This document shows, one piece after another, positions 34,801 through 46,688 of a stretch of 64,000 bases of DNA. The notes under the pieces were generated by a model, which was given only the letters and a program-made list of their open reading frames with translations, had not been told where the DNA came from and made no database searches. Position numbers and translations under genes: made by a program. Origin of the DNA: Macrotrachela quadricornifera (taxonomy: Eukaryota > Rotifera > Eurotatoria > Philodinida > Philodinidae); assembly GCA_022393335.1 (NCBI GenBank), contig JAJEKB010020889.1, forward strand, positions 323,135 through 387,134, read 5' to 3'. The stretch's first letter is position 1. The number at the start of each line of letters is the position of its first letter.

Positions 34801-37800
34801 GAACTGTTCTCCGAACTATCCGAGATGGCAATGATATAGTTGTTGAACTGCTGAGTAAAGATGTGTATGACATGTGTCTCCAACGGTGTATTTTACGTAT
34901 TGATGATCATATAATCGATGTTGAAGTCAATCCAATCTCGAGTCCGAACGAAGATGATGAGATCGATGCTGTAAATTGGTATGAAACGGAGATAATGGCT
35001 GGTAAATCGAACATTGTACAGTTCATTGATCAACTCGATCATCGAATCTTTCGATTGAAATGGAATGCTCGAGCATTTTTAGAGCAATTTGATCGTTGCT
35101 CTTTGCTGCATATACCTAGTGCCAGTAATGAATGTAACCAAAAGCAGCATTTATTACGAATGACTGTGATGTTAAATACCATTGGCATTGTCAAAAGAGG
35201 GAGTTATTTCTTCCATAGTAGAGAAATCCCATTGAAAACCAATTCCTTGAACACTATTGTCTACAATCATCAATCAACATTGCAGCCTCAAATATCAATA
35301 TCATTATCTCGAGGAATTGATTATCCATACCAATCAACATCTGTTCAAGTGATCAATGAAGATTCTTTAACTATTTACGAGAAGATGATCTCTCAAGGTT
35401 ATCGTCCATTACTTTTAAATATGGCGAATGCCACTTCACCTGGTGGTGGTTATCGTCAAGGTGATGATGCTCAAGAAGAGAATCTTTTTAGACGATCGGA
35501 TTATTATCGTAGCTTGGATAAGGATCTCGATCAGAGCGAACCAACCACTCGTTATTACTGTTCATCCAACGGTGACTTAGTTCGATTGCCTGATGATCAA
35601 TCGATGTATCCTATGGATGAGTTTGGAGCAATCTATACTTCAGGATTGACCTTTTTTCGTCAACCGGAAGACAAAGGTTATGAATTGATGGAGAAGCCAG
35701 TGGTTGATGTATGTGCTCTAGCAATTGCCGCTTATCGAAAACCAATCTTGACTGATCAAAATCTCCTCAGCTCGAAATATTCCGTCGGTACACGCAAGAA
35801 AATCGAAACAATCTTTGCCATTGCTAAAAATCATCGTCATGATTGTTTGATTCTCTCTGCCTTTGGTTGTGGCGCTTTTCGAAATCCATCAAAACATGTA
35901 GCCACTATCTTCAGATCAGTCATCGAACAGTATGCTGGATTTTTCAGACAAATCTGTTTTGCCATTATCGATGATCATAATACTGATCAAGATTTGAATT
36001 CTCGTGGACATTATCAGCCTTTTCATGAGACACTCAATGGTTTGGAAGTGCAACCCATTAGGCAGACCACGGTCGGTACTATGACTGGACCTTGGCGGGT
36101 ATTGAATGAAACAGCTAATAAAGAGATCATTTTAAGTGAGGTTAAAATTTGCTCTCTACCTCCATGTCCTTATGGAGCGACTTGTAGTGACATAGAAGAT
36201 CAGAGACATTGTCCTGAATATCTTCATCCACCTTTATGTCCCTTTATTGATAGTTCGAAAGTTTGTGACAATAATGATCATATGCTTTGGTTTAGACATC
36301 CAGCCAAGCACTCAAATTATTCCGGTATTGGAAGCCAGGGTAACAGTAGTGACAACTATTTGAAACAATACAATAATACATCGGAAAATAACGATGTCAA
36401 GGCGAAGCAACAGACAAATAACTACCCAATTTGTCCATGGACGCCCTACTACTGCCGACAGCACACTTTACTAGCAGAAGCAACGGATATCCGAACATTA
36501 CCAGTTGATGTTCGAAATCATTGTCATGAATTTCGACACATCTGTCGATTTGGTCGTCAATGTGAGGAAACATCCGGTTTACATTGGGAAACGTCAATGC
36601 ACATTGCACGAGAAACATGTCCTGACGGAAGGAAATGTTCTAAAATCAATCAAGAAAATCATTTGAATTCATTTTCACATCCAGGCATAGCAGATATTCG
36701 TCGATTATGTCATTTTCTCGGTTATGAATGTCGAGATCGGCAACACCTTGACCATATTATTCGATATCGGCACCAAAGGAATTACGATCATAGCAGTGTC
36801 ATTCCATACCGTGCACTAAATAATCACATAGATTTTGTTCGAAATCAACAGGATATCATCGCCACGGTTCATGAGCACGCCGAACGCTTGAAGATAAAAA
36901 CTCCATTATCTATTTCACGGCCCATTCTCAAATGTATTCAAGGATTATCACCTATCTACCAATGTTCTAAAGTTATTTTTGAATCGATCCTCGTCCAAGG
37001 GCATGTAATGTCCAAAAATCACTTAGCACAGTTGAAAAACCAACAGGATTTAGTCCAAATTATCAAAAACAATAAACATATACGACCAATCGTCATTCAA
37101 TATCAACACCAAGCGATTGAAGATCACATCAATAAATATATTCAAGCTATTGTCAAGGCTGAACATAGTCGAAGAACTGAATATATTTCTTCCTATTTGT
37201 CCACGAATATGTCAAATGGAAGTTTTAATGATACGATTCATCAAGAAGAAAAATTTCTAAGAGATATTCTCACTCACGAACAAGTTGATAGCATCCGTCA
37301 ATGGACTATACGAATCACTGAAGCATCAGTGAATCTTTCGACAGATTCTATAACTGCAGCGGAGACAGCAGAAAAATATATCACCACCGTTTTGGGCTCA
37401 CATCTTCGTTCCAAGGAGGGAGATATTGTCTTAATATTCAAACGAGAAGTGATGTTCCATCCCGATGCAAATTTTTCTATTCAAACTGATGGACAGCTAA
37501 AACAGACTCATCAATCATCATTACATTGTTCTATATATGGTTATGATTATACAGCAATAGCTGCATTCTTTACTACAGCCAATTTGGTGAAGAAAGTCAA
37601 GGATATTGATCTGAAAACAATTTTAAAGCACATGAGTGATGCTCAATCGGATGCATTCTTTGAAGGTCATTTGCCTCAATTGATTCCTCTTGATTACATT
37701 GAAGAAGTTTACATACCACAAACTCTCTTCTATTCTCTCACATCAGCAACACAAATGTTAGCCAAAAATCTTCTGCATAATTCATTGCATATCACTTCCT

Positions 37801-39429
37801 ATGAAGGAAATCAACATCAGAAACATGTCAACGAGAAGTTGGCCCAAAAACTTATGGACTATATTAAACGACCACAGCAACAACTGCGTGGTAGCATTAT
37901 CACTTTACCACCAAGTCACTTGACAGAATATGTTACTCTTCCTTTTACAATAGAACAACTTTACGATCAATATTGTCAAAATCAAAAGCAAGATTCTTTC
38001 TCCAATGATGTCTACATTTATTGGCAATCTATGTATGGTGATATGATGATGATATTATCGAAAGAACCAATAGATTTTGCTCGAAATTCTCAGTATTTTC
38101 AGTCTCTAATATGTTATATTGCCGAAACACCGTCGTCAACAACAGGTGATTATCAGGAATCATATTCATATTTGAATGTCGGCCACCCATCACAGCATAC
38201 AAGTACTATAGATGCATGTACCCTTTTAGCATCTTCTAATACATTTTATCGCGGGTGTAACGTCGATGATTATCTGACTTATTGTCTGAAAGTGGAAAGA
38301 AATACTGGTCAAGTAACACTTTCACACTGTGGATCAAATAGTATTTATAATGATGAAGTGATCTCGCATCGATTTATAAAACCGAGCCTTGATTTGAATG
38401 AATTGAGGTACATCCAGATCAGTGCTCGTTCACAGCGAGTACCTATTCGAAATTTGATGGTGTGCTTTCGTCCATTGCTCGAATTGCATCCATCATCTAC
38501 AAAATTTTTTCATCGAACCAATATCGTCTCTAAGCATGACAAGGTTAATTCTTCAGTAGCATCGATTGACAACAAATCAACAGACGTTTTGTCAAGAGTG
38601 GCAAAAGCCATCTGTAGCGTAATTGGTTATGATCATGATCAGAAGACGTTAACTCCATGTCGCGATTCGATCAACTGCCTTCAACAAACATCCGAAAATC
38701 ACTGTAAAAGATACTCTCATCCCTGTCGATTTTCTGAACAATGCCAACTGCAGCATAAAGAACCGTATTTAACTCATGAACCACATCAAGTTGAGATGTG
38801 TACATTGGATAAATCGTGTCGCCTTGTCGACGATCCTTATCATCGGGCAGCATTTCGACATACAGGTCGTCCCGACTTCCTTATTCCATGCCGCGATCAA
38901 TCAGCCTGTCAAGATCGATTGTTAGAACATCGCATAAAATATTCGCACGGTGAAAAGGTTCATCCAAAGCCAGTGGTGGCAACTGAAAAATCACGTAAGT
39001 TCTTTTTTTATTCAACAAAATCACTTTCAATTAGTTCTATTCTTCACATTGAAAGAGACACCTTCCAAAGCATCTATATTTTCATCAGAACGCTATTCTA
39101 AAGAGCAACAGAGGATGTCTTCTAGTAAAATACAAGACGAAAGAACACCCTGTCGACATGGATCAAGATGCTGGGAGCAAAATAAACGCCAGCATAATTC
39201 AAAATATTCGCATCCATTCGATCAGAATCCTTTACGAACATCACATAGTTCTGGCTCCGCTGGCAACCAGGGAAATGATGGTATTTATCAGTCTTCTTCT
39301 CTACAATCAGAGTCATCAAAACATGGAGCTCAAGGGTTCAATTATGATCAAAGAAAACCATGTCCTTTCGGTATCGGATGTATCTATTTTGATGCTCATC
39401 ATCGATCGAAATACTTGCATTCATCGTAG
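28845..39429 (+). CDS. Giant PARG macrodomain protein with PBZ-like zinc finger arrays (paralogue A)
   Basis: Exons 28845-28961, 29245-29434, 33159-33686, 33745-38994 and ~39056-39429 join in phase to ~2152 residues; the last acceptor could also be at 39035 or 39089, all in frame. Residues 1-360 are Ser/Thr-rich and unstructured. An RRM-like segment (MAYVLDLPSNGR...) starts at ~369. The PARG macrodomain spans ~832-1018, with SPGGGYRQGDDAQEENLFRRS (GGG...QEE) and the loop SAFGCGAFRNPSKHV. Five PBZ-like fingers (C-x5-C-x6/8-H-x5-H, e.g. CPYGATC...H...LHPP) lie at ~1084-1291, then a ~600-residue conserved unrecognised domain, then six fingers from ~1916 to the end. PARG removes and PBZ fingers bind poly(ADP-ribose), pointing to a nuclear DNA-damage or stress role (inference). 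Intron 2 is 3.7 kb and holds a mobile element. Its paralogue is convergent, 358 bp downstream. Confidence 0.85.
29784..30094. mobile_element. MITE nested in the intronic element
   Basis: The arms are ~70 bp: 29784-29857 (CATTTTATTATCACTTAATAC ... GCTCTAC) and 30024-30094 (GTAGAGCTTTTTACACTGCA ... GATGATAAAATG). Each includes AAGATGCAG(C/T)GTAAAAAGCTCTAC or its complement. Total 311 bp, non-coding. Single arms or fragments of the same family are seen at 391-410, 26135-26165 and 47056-47085. Confidence 0.75.
31360..32250. repeat. Two diverged direct repeats inside the intronic element
   Basis: Copy 1 (31365-31790) and copy 2 (31945-32250) share, in order, a pyrimidine-flanked GACC(T/G)...CCAGT block, GAATTCTT(A/G)ATCG(C/A)AT(C/T)GGTAAAA, a TTTTTA...ATGCCAT/ATGTCATC segment, TATCTATATTTGTGGATTT-like words and a CGAACCGTTC/GACTGGTC block. 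A (CT)n run lies at 31161-31178. No coding signal. Confidence 0.5.
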
Positions 39430-39787
39430 AAAAGATCGCACGCCAATCATTTCATTTCTATATGACTTAATCTTGACATGTGTGCAATGTACTTTTTTTG
39501 TTAAAATAAAGTGAATGTTTCAAAGATTTCAATAAAACTTCCCAACTCTGTGTGAATGCACATAAGCACATACTTACTACGTATTTCTATAAAAAGTTTG
39601 TTTCCTATAAAACCAACCATTAAGGTTTCAAAACAGTGGGAAACCTTTCTGATTCGTCTTCTCAAAATACTTCTTCAAAAAGTATATATTTTCCAACAAA
39701 ACAAAAACACAGGTATTTTTCTGATTTATTTTTCGTTAGAAATTTTCGGGAAAAAGAATACGATGAGAAGATAGTATAGAATTCAAG
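39430..39787. other. Shared 3' region between the convergent giant genes
   Basis: A 358-bp spacer. AATAAA at 39506-39511 (in AAAATAAAGTG) and again at 39531-39536 (CAATAAAACTT) are good poly(A) signals for the plus-strand gene. For the minus-strand gene TTTATT words at 39726-39731 serve as candidates. A 72-codon frame here (39556-39774) is not believed. Confidence 0.5.
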
Positions 39788-42700
39788 TTAATTTGAAGAT
39801 GAAGTGTCTGGTACCGGCACTCGTTCACCATGTGAATACATTTTTCGATGTTGCGACGTTTTATTCCAGCAGTCTTTCTGAAAATGACAGGGGATGAAGA
39901 AATCCGCCAGTTTCGAATGACGATAAGAAGCACGATGAACAGGATCTTCCAGCTGACTACAGTTTGCGTCGTGCTGACAGTGAGGTATTTTGTGCGGCGT
40001 GTGAGTTAGATGCGGTTCATTTTGTATATTTTGGCAGAGTTCAGAATAGCGACAAGGATGTGTATATTTGCGATTGTGATCAGTATCTTCACGATGAACA
40101 CAATTGACCGATTCAGGGCACGGTTTTAAGGTAGAGGAAGAAAAAGGAGCAAGAACAGTATTGATGACTTTTGAGAATATTCCGTCTTTCTTTGGATCAG
40201 GTGGTACTAATGACACTTGACTATCTTGTGCGGCATTTGCTGTGCCTGTAGAAGTTGCACCGCTGCTCTTGAATTTAGTATCGAAAGAAGGATGTAAATC
40301 ATTAAGAGGTTCATGTCGAATAATCATATTTTTCACCGGTACTGTCCCATTTCCAGCACTGACATGTACAAAGTCCAGTTTGGTAAGATCAAGTTCACTC
40401 GCGGAAAATTCAGCCACGATCACTTCATGATCATAGAGACTATTTGCACCAGCATGAGACAGAGAGACTCGACGTTTAGCATAATCGATTTTTATACAAA
40501 ATGTCAAGTAATGATCGATATTGGCACCACGATGGAAACGACAGGAACCTTTCTTATACTTAGCTTGACTTAATATGCCTGAGTGTTTCAGCGGATGATC
40601 ATTAGTAAGATAAGAATAAGATTCATGGTAATCGGGTGAACTCGTTAATGGTACTTTAGCTACATAGCAAATTAAGCAACGAAGATTGGCTTGCTCTTGA
40701 GTGCAATCGATTGGTTCATTAGAAAGAGTAACCATCATGTCACCGTGCATAGCTTGCAAATAGATAAAAGTTATATCTGGTTGATGACGAGAGGTCGATT
40801 TTGATTTATTACGACTGTAGATTTCAACCGATTGCTTGATGGTCATTGGAAGAAGAACATGTTCGTAGAATGATGAGCCCGGTAAGGTAATTGTCATACC
40901 TTGTAATAATGAGCCTCTTTCGATATTACTTTCGATCCGTTTAATCGTTTCTTTATGTATAAAAGATTCGTAGGCTGGTCCAGTTTCATCCGAAATAGTC
41001 AATGCATAACGAAAAATTGCTCGCGCTGCTTGTTGAGCATCTGGTGACAAAGAATTGAAGACTTGTCGAGGCATATAAATATGATCAATATAGTCTAATG
41101 GAATCAATTGTGGCAGATGACTTTCAAAAACCATGTGAGAATCGACTTTTTTCCACCAATTGATGATCGTTTTCAGATCGACATCGATCGTTTCTTTATC
41201 CTTGCCCGCTGATGCCATGAGCTGAAGAGCTGCTACTAATTCATAGCCAGGAAAGGAACAGTGCAACTTTGAATGGTGAAAACTTTTGATACGTTCGTCA
41301 ACACTACCTGGATCTTGAAGCCATTCACGCCATTGGTAGCCTTTACCGCTATGAAACGAAGTGCCAGCTTGAATAGAAAAATTGGAATCAGGATGAAACA
41401 TCACTTCTTGCTTGAAAATTAGAACAATATCACCATAGTGTTGTCCAGTGTGTGGCCCTAAAGTACTGAACACATGTTTGTCTGTACCAAGAGCTTTGTC
41501 TGGACCATAACCGATACCCATCGGTACTTGACATAAATTCAATGAAGCTTGGGCAATCGCTGTAGCACACGATTTAATTGTTTCAATTTGGCCTTTATCG
41601 AGATTTTGACGTAGTATATTTTCTTTCATTTGAATAGTGTATTGATGATCGGCGCCATGGAAAGTGGGAGGTAAAGTTGGATGCACTATTCCCACTGATG
41701 CGGGATTGGCTGCTGTACTGGGATATTTGACAGGAGGATTTTTTGCAAATTCATCACTGACAATCGCGTGAACAAGTTCTTGCGCATGCTCTTCTAGAGT
41801 GGGATCGTTCAGATGCTTGAATATGTGACGAAAACGACCATGTTGAACGACAGCATTGGCCACGAAACGTGCCTCCCGTAAAAGATTCATTTGTGCACGA
41901 CTCATCAAATGATTGTGAACAAGGATTGACTCAAATATCACCTTCGAACATCGATGAATAGGCTGCAATGCTCGAATCCAGTCAGTAATATTTGAGGGAA
42001 TCATTGCTGATTTTCGCCACTTGTGAGTATCGATATAATTATTTAATATTTTGGTCATTTCGTCCTGGTTCCGTAGGAAATCGGTGCGCTTATTCAAAGT
42101 AAAATAACGTCCAATGCCGACATGATCATGATTTTGGCTATGCCGAAAGCGATGCTGATGGTCATTCTTGTGTCGATCACGGCATTGGTAACCGGAATAA
42201 TCACATAGCTCTCGAATGTCACGAATATTCGGGTGTGAAAAAGAATTTAAATGTTCTTCACTATTTATTTCCTTGCATCGATCTTTATAAGAACACATTT
42301 GCCGTGGAACATGAATAAATATCTGAGCATGTGAGTCTGATGTGTCAGCACATTGTCGTCCCAGAGGACATACATGTGCATATTTGAAAAAGTGACTACG
42401 AATCTGATGTGTGGTATTTTGTAGGTTATTCGTTTTCAATAATTGATTGTGCAATTGACAATGAAAAGGAGTGAAAGGGCACGGTGATGGAAATGGATGA
42501 TCGTAATCTTGGAGGTGTTGCTCCTCGTGAAAATTGGCACAGAAGCCTTCATGCAGACATTTTTGTCGGCAGTGACGATAGGCATGCAGATGTTCAGGTT
42601 TAGGTACCACATAATCTGGACATTTTAAGCTGTGTGGACACAGTGGTTTATGAGAGTAAGCATTCAAATGTATTGCGTTCAAGTCAGGACAAGCATCACC

Positions 42701-45700
42701 TTGAGGACAAGGTTTCGGATGTTCATATTGCTGAAGATGTTGCTCATCCTTGTTCTTACATTCACCTCCGTCCCGGCACTTAGTACGATGAATAAAAGAG
42801 AACATATGTACGTTATCATCAATATCCTTGCAACTAGCCTGATGAGGACAAACGGGAGGATGTGAATAAGATTTGCTGTGCTGAGTATCGTACAATTCAT
42901 GACACTGAGCACCATATTTACAAGGTGTTAACCCAAAAATATGTACATCACCCAGATCAAGTGGCTTATCCGATTCAACTTTGTTCAATAAGCGATAGGG
43001 CCCACTAGCCACATTGATCAATTGAAGAATTTGTGGAGTTACGGTTAAACCGTCTAATTCGTTTCGAAATGGTAGAACATTTCCTTTAGGATTCAACTGA
43101 TTCCCCGTATTGTGATCGTCAATAATGGCAAAGTGTATACTACGAAAGTAACCAGCATATTGCATAATAACTGATTTGAAGAGAGCGGCCACGTGTTCGG
43201 GAGGATTTTTGAAAGCACCACATCCAAGAGCTGAGAGAACCAAACAATCATGGTTTTGATGATAAGCAATGGCAAAGATGTTCTCGATTTTCTTGCGCAT
43301 ACCGGCTGCGAATGTGCCAGTGAGCATTTGCTTATCTAATTTTTGCTCACGATAGGCAGCCATAGCGATGGCGCATACACCGGAAACAGGCTCATTTAAA
43401 AATGCATAGCCCCGATCTTCAGAATGACGAAAGGCAGTGATACCCGATGTATACACCGCCCCAAAATCATCCATTGGATACATACCATCACCTTTGTACA
43501 GTCGTTTCAATTGACCATCAGGTCCACAATGGTATCGTTCGCTTTGATTTGATTCGTCCATTTCGATATCGAGACTAAGACAGTAGTTCGAACGACGAAA
43601 TAAGTTTTCCTCTTGTGCTCCATCTCCTCGTCGATAGCCGCCACCGGGAGATTTCTGATTGGCCATGTTGAGAAGGACTGGACGTCGACCACTAGCTGCT
43701 AACTGATAGTAAACTTCTAAACAATCACGTTCCACTACTTCCACTGTAGTTGACGAAAATTTCAGAATATCCTTCGAACTGGATACTTTCCTACCGGAAA
43801 ACAACTTCGATTGGTGATGGTATACGATAGTTGTCAATGGTTCATTACGCAGTTGAACTACTTGTTGATTCTCGAGTGTGTAGGACTTTCTCCGAATCAC
43901 ACCAATAGTATTAAGCATTACTGTCATACGTAGGAGATGTCGGATACGATTTTGATTTTTGTTCGACTGATTTGGATCATCAGCTTTTTGCTTTTGTTCA
44001 CTCCAAACTTTCGCATTCCAACTGTAACGAAGTATTCCGTGTTTATTGGCAATAAAAGGCATAATGTCCGGATCAAAGTCAAGCATACGTGTTGCATACC
44101 AATTCTCAGTCGTGATTTCTGTTCCTTCTGGATCATTTAATGCTGAGTAAGCATCAATAAAGATTCGATGCTCGCCAACCTTTACAGCGCCAATAGACAA
44201 AACATGTTCGTACAAACTTTTCTCGTTGATTTCTACAACGAGACTCTCTTCTTTGTGCTGATGCTTGACAATACCATTTTGGAAGAGGTGATGCTGAAGT
44301 ATCGATTGAAGAGGACAAGTGGATGGGACAGGATGTAGGAGGAGACGATAGGCCATTTGGACTTTTTTATGTAAAATATGAGTGCCTAGATAAAGAAACG
44401 TTTCATGATTCCACTTTCGTGCTCGTCCAGAAGCGAGAACAATGGCATTTCTAGCATCATGATGGCATTGAACGTAGAGTACTGCTGCCGTTGACGCTCC
44501 CAATCCAATTTTATTAGCAATTGCAGTAAACAAATCATCGCGCTTGACAGTCACCGGTAAGTCTTCAAAGTAACTACAATCAGCTCGAAAGTGAACGGTA
44601 GCAAAATTATTGTTTACAACAAAAGTTTCTATAGTTGATGCTTGAAGTAGATCGTTAAAGGAGGTAGAGACAATGCGAAAGATATTCGGGTAAAGAATGG
44701 AAACCGGTTCGCATATTTCTGGGCGAGCACATTTATAGACTTGCACCCAGCGTTGTAATATCTCGTCCTTAGTGGGCATATTTTTCACTGATGAATCAAA
44801 TACAATGTAGGAAACAAGTTCGAGAGTATCACTGAAAGTAATGATGGAACCGTAGGGCGGATTGAGAACAATCGATCGAATATTACAGAGAAGACGATTC
44901 TTGCTCGATTGATTCGCTACACTCAAGACACCGACACTGAATCGCGGATAACATTTGATATCCACTATAGTGAGCTGAATATCATCATCCAGCCGGTCGT
45001 GAATCATCTGCGCCAATTGTGTGTCCGTCTTGTCTGCTGGCAAGTCAGGAATGTACACTGTACACGTGTTCTGATCAGGAGGACTTGAGGCAACACTCAT
45101 TGGTATGATGGATGGCGATGAAGAAACTTTGTTTGTACTTTCTATGGAAGGTCGGGAGGTATCTACCGATGATGTGAAAGCTCTTGCAGGTAAATGAGAA
45201 GCAAGCGTTGCTGAAGAGTAATGTGGAGTAGTCTCGTTGGATGAAGAGCGGTGTTGTCGTTGAGATGAAAACGATTCTTGTGATGGTGAACGGTCTCGAA
45301 TTTTCGACTTGTCTGTAGGATGGATGGGTCGCACAGTTGGTCTCGTACCTTCGTTGCACACAGCACAGATTTTATCAGAGTCCATGTTTAGATACGTACA
45401 CTCAGTACAGAACCATCCATTCCGTAACTCAGTTTTGACGATACTTGAAGATGAAGACGAACGTGGATGTTCACATGCATCACAAACACTAACATTTGAC
45501 TTATTCCATAGAGTACATTTTCCACAAGCCCATTCATTATCATCTTCATATCTAGACGCTGAACTAGACATTGGCTTTAAAGGTTTATCAAAATCCTAAA
45601 AAAAAACTTAATAAAGTATTGGAAATCAATTTTTTTGCTTTTGTTTTTCTAGGTACCCTGTCATTTTTACCAGTTGCTTCTGTCATTCTGATTCTCTGCT

Positions 45701-45899
45701 GTTCATCTTTAATGAAAATAGAGATCAATCCCTCCAAGGACTGCGAACACAAGGGACATCTTTCATTACCCTTTTCGATGTTCTTTCGTATACAATCCAT
45801 ATGGAATCGATGATTACATTCGGTGGAGATGAGCAATGTTCTACTGAGTGGCATCAAACAGATGGCACATTGATCATCACCTTCGTTCGTCGTTGCCAT
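39788..45899 (-). CDS. Giant RING-H2 / RanBP2-finger / PARG / PBZ-like multidomain protein (paralogue B)
   Basis: Exon 1 is 45899-45657 (81 codons); a 61-bp intron (45656-45596, GT-AG, T-rich acceptor) joins it in phase to exon 2, 45595-39788, for ~2016 residues. RING-H2: C11, C14, C28, H30, H33, C36, C48, C51. Two RanBP2-type fingers (W-x-C-x2-C-x10-C-x2-C) at ~103-122 and ~142-161. RRM-like segment from ~259. PARG macrodomain ~716-908 with SPGGGYRRGDGAQEENLFRRS and SALGCGAFKNP. Nine PBZ-like fingers at ~969-1231 (first: CKYGAQC-x7-H-x5-H), one of them CPHSLKC-type with a longer loop, then a conserved unrecognised domain (~1232-1900) and four more fingers at ~1908-2001. RING would make it a ubiquitin ligase directed by ADP-ribose, as in CHFR (RING plus PBZ), here with its own eraser (inference). 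If the short intron is retained, RING alone would be made (103 residues). Confidence 0.85.
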
Positions 45900-46447
45900 A
45901 GTTAGTTGCCACAGTCAATAAAATATAAGCGTATTGTATGCAATTTAATCGAGATCTGCAAGAGAATGAAATAAAAAAAAGACTACACAAATGTTTGCTT
46001 AATGGAATCAAATAGAAGCTTTCGTCATCCAAAAGAAATAACCAAGTGCAATGATGACGAGAGAAATGAAGACAAATCTCATGTTACCGTTGTAAAAGTA
46101 TTGTGTACCGTAAACAAAACTGGAAAGAAATAACAGTTTTTTTCCGACGAAGAACGAAATATTTTACCAGTTCTTCGTCTAGTTGTGTGCGAAGTAGTCT
46201 ACGAATGAGTCATTAGGTCGCAAAATTCCCACTAAAGGTGAATTCAGTAATTGAAGCTGCTGAAACACGAAATGAACAGTTCCGACCTATGTAAAATTAC
46301 TACAATACAAGCTGGACTTCGTTTTTGACAATTTGGCAAAATGTCAGAAACTTTCGCTCTATGAATACGGAAGTATAGATGGTTTCGTGAAGAATCAAAA
46401 AGTTTTACATTATTTATGCTAAACTTATCACCATAATAACGACCATT
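45900..46447. other. Upstream region of the minus-strand giant gene
   Basis: No ORF that I can support. Contains the presumed promoter; no recognisable TATA box or initiator could be fixed. Confidence 0.35.
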
Positions 46448-46688
46448 TTAACCCTTTGACCGCCGACATATGAGAAGGAAGAAACGTTTTTGCAGAAAAT
46501 GTACTCGCTTTTTATAGAATAATTCTATAGTGTGCCTCAATAAAATGGTAGACTCTGAAGCTCAAGCTGTCTAACGCTTTTTTTTATGCAAGTGTGTGTA
46601 AAATGCATACGTTATGAATGGTTACTTTATTTAATTCGAAGATGAGGTTTCCGACGTTTATAAACGGCGGCGGCGGTCAAAGGGTTAA
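46448..46688. mobile_element. piggyBac-like MITE with TTAA flanks
   Basis: Left end TTAACCCTTTGACCGCCG (46448) and right end CGGCGGTCAAAGGGTTAA (to 46688) are exact inverted repeats, with TTAA at both edges as the expected piggyBac target duplication and CCCTTTG as a typical terminus. Total 241 bp, non-coding. Confidence 0.82.

Noticed and set aside
38950..39429. Separate small zinc finger gene overlapping the end of the giant gene
   Set aside because: A GTAAGT donor at 38995 and in-phase acceptors at 39035, 39056 or 39089 make it the last exon.
45588..45899. RING finger as an independent 103-residue gene
   Set aside because: A 61-bp GT-AG intron joins it in phase to the long exon; the extra 22 residues of the unspliced form look like translated intron. 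Kept only as a possible retained-intron product.
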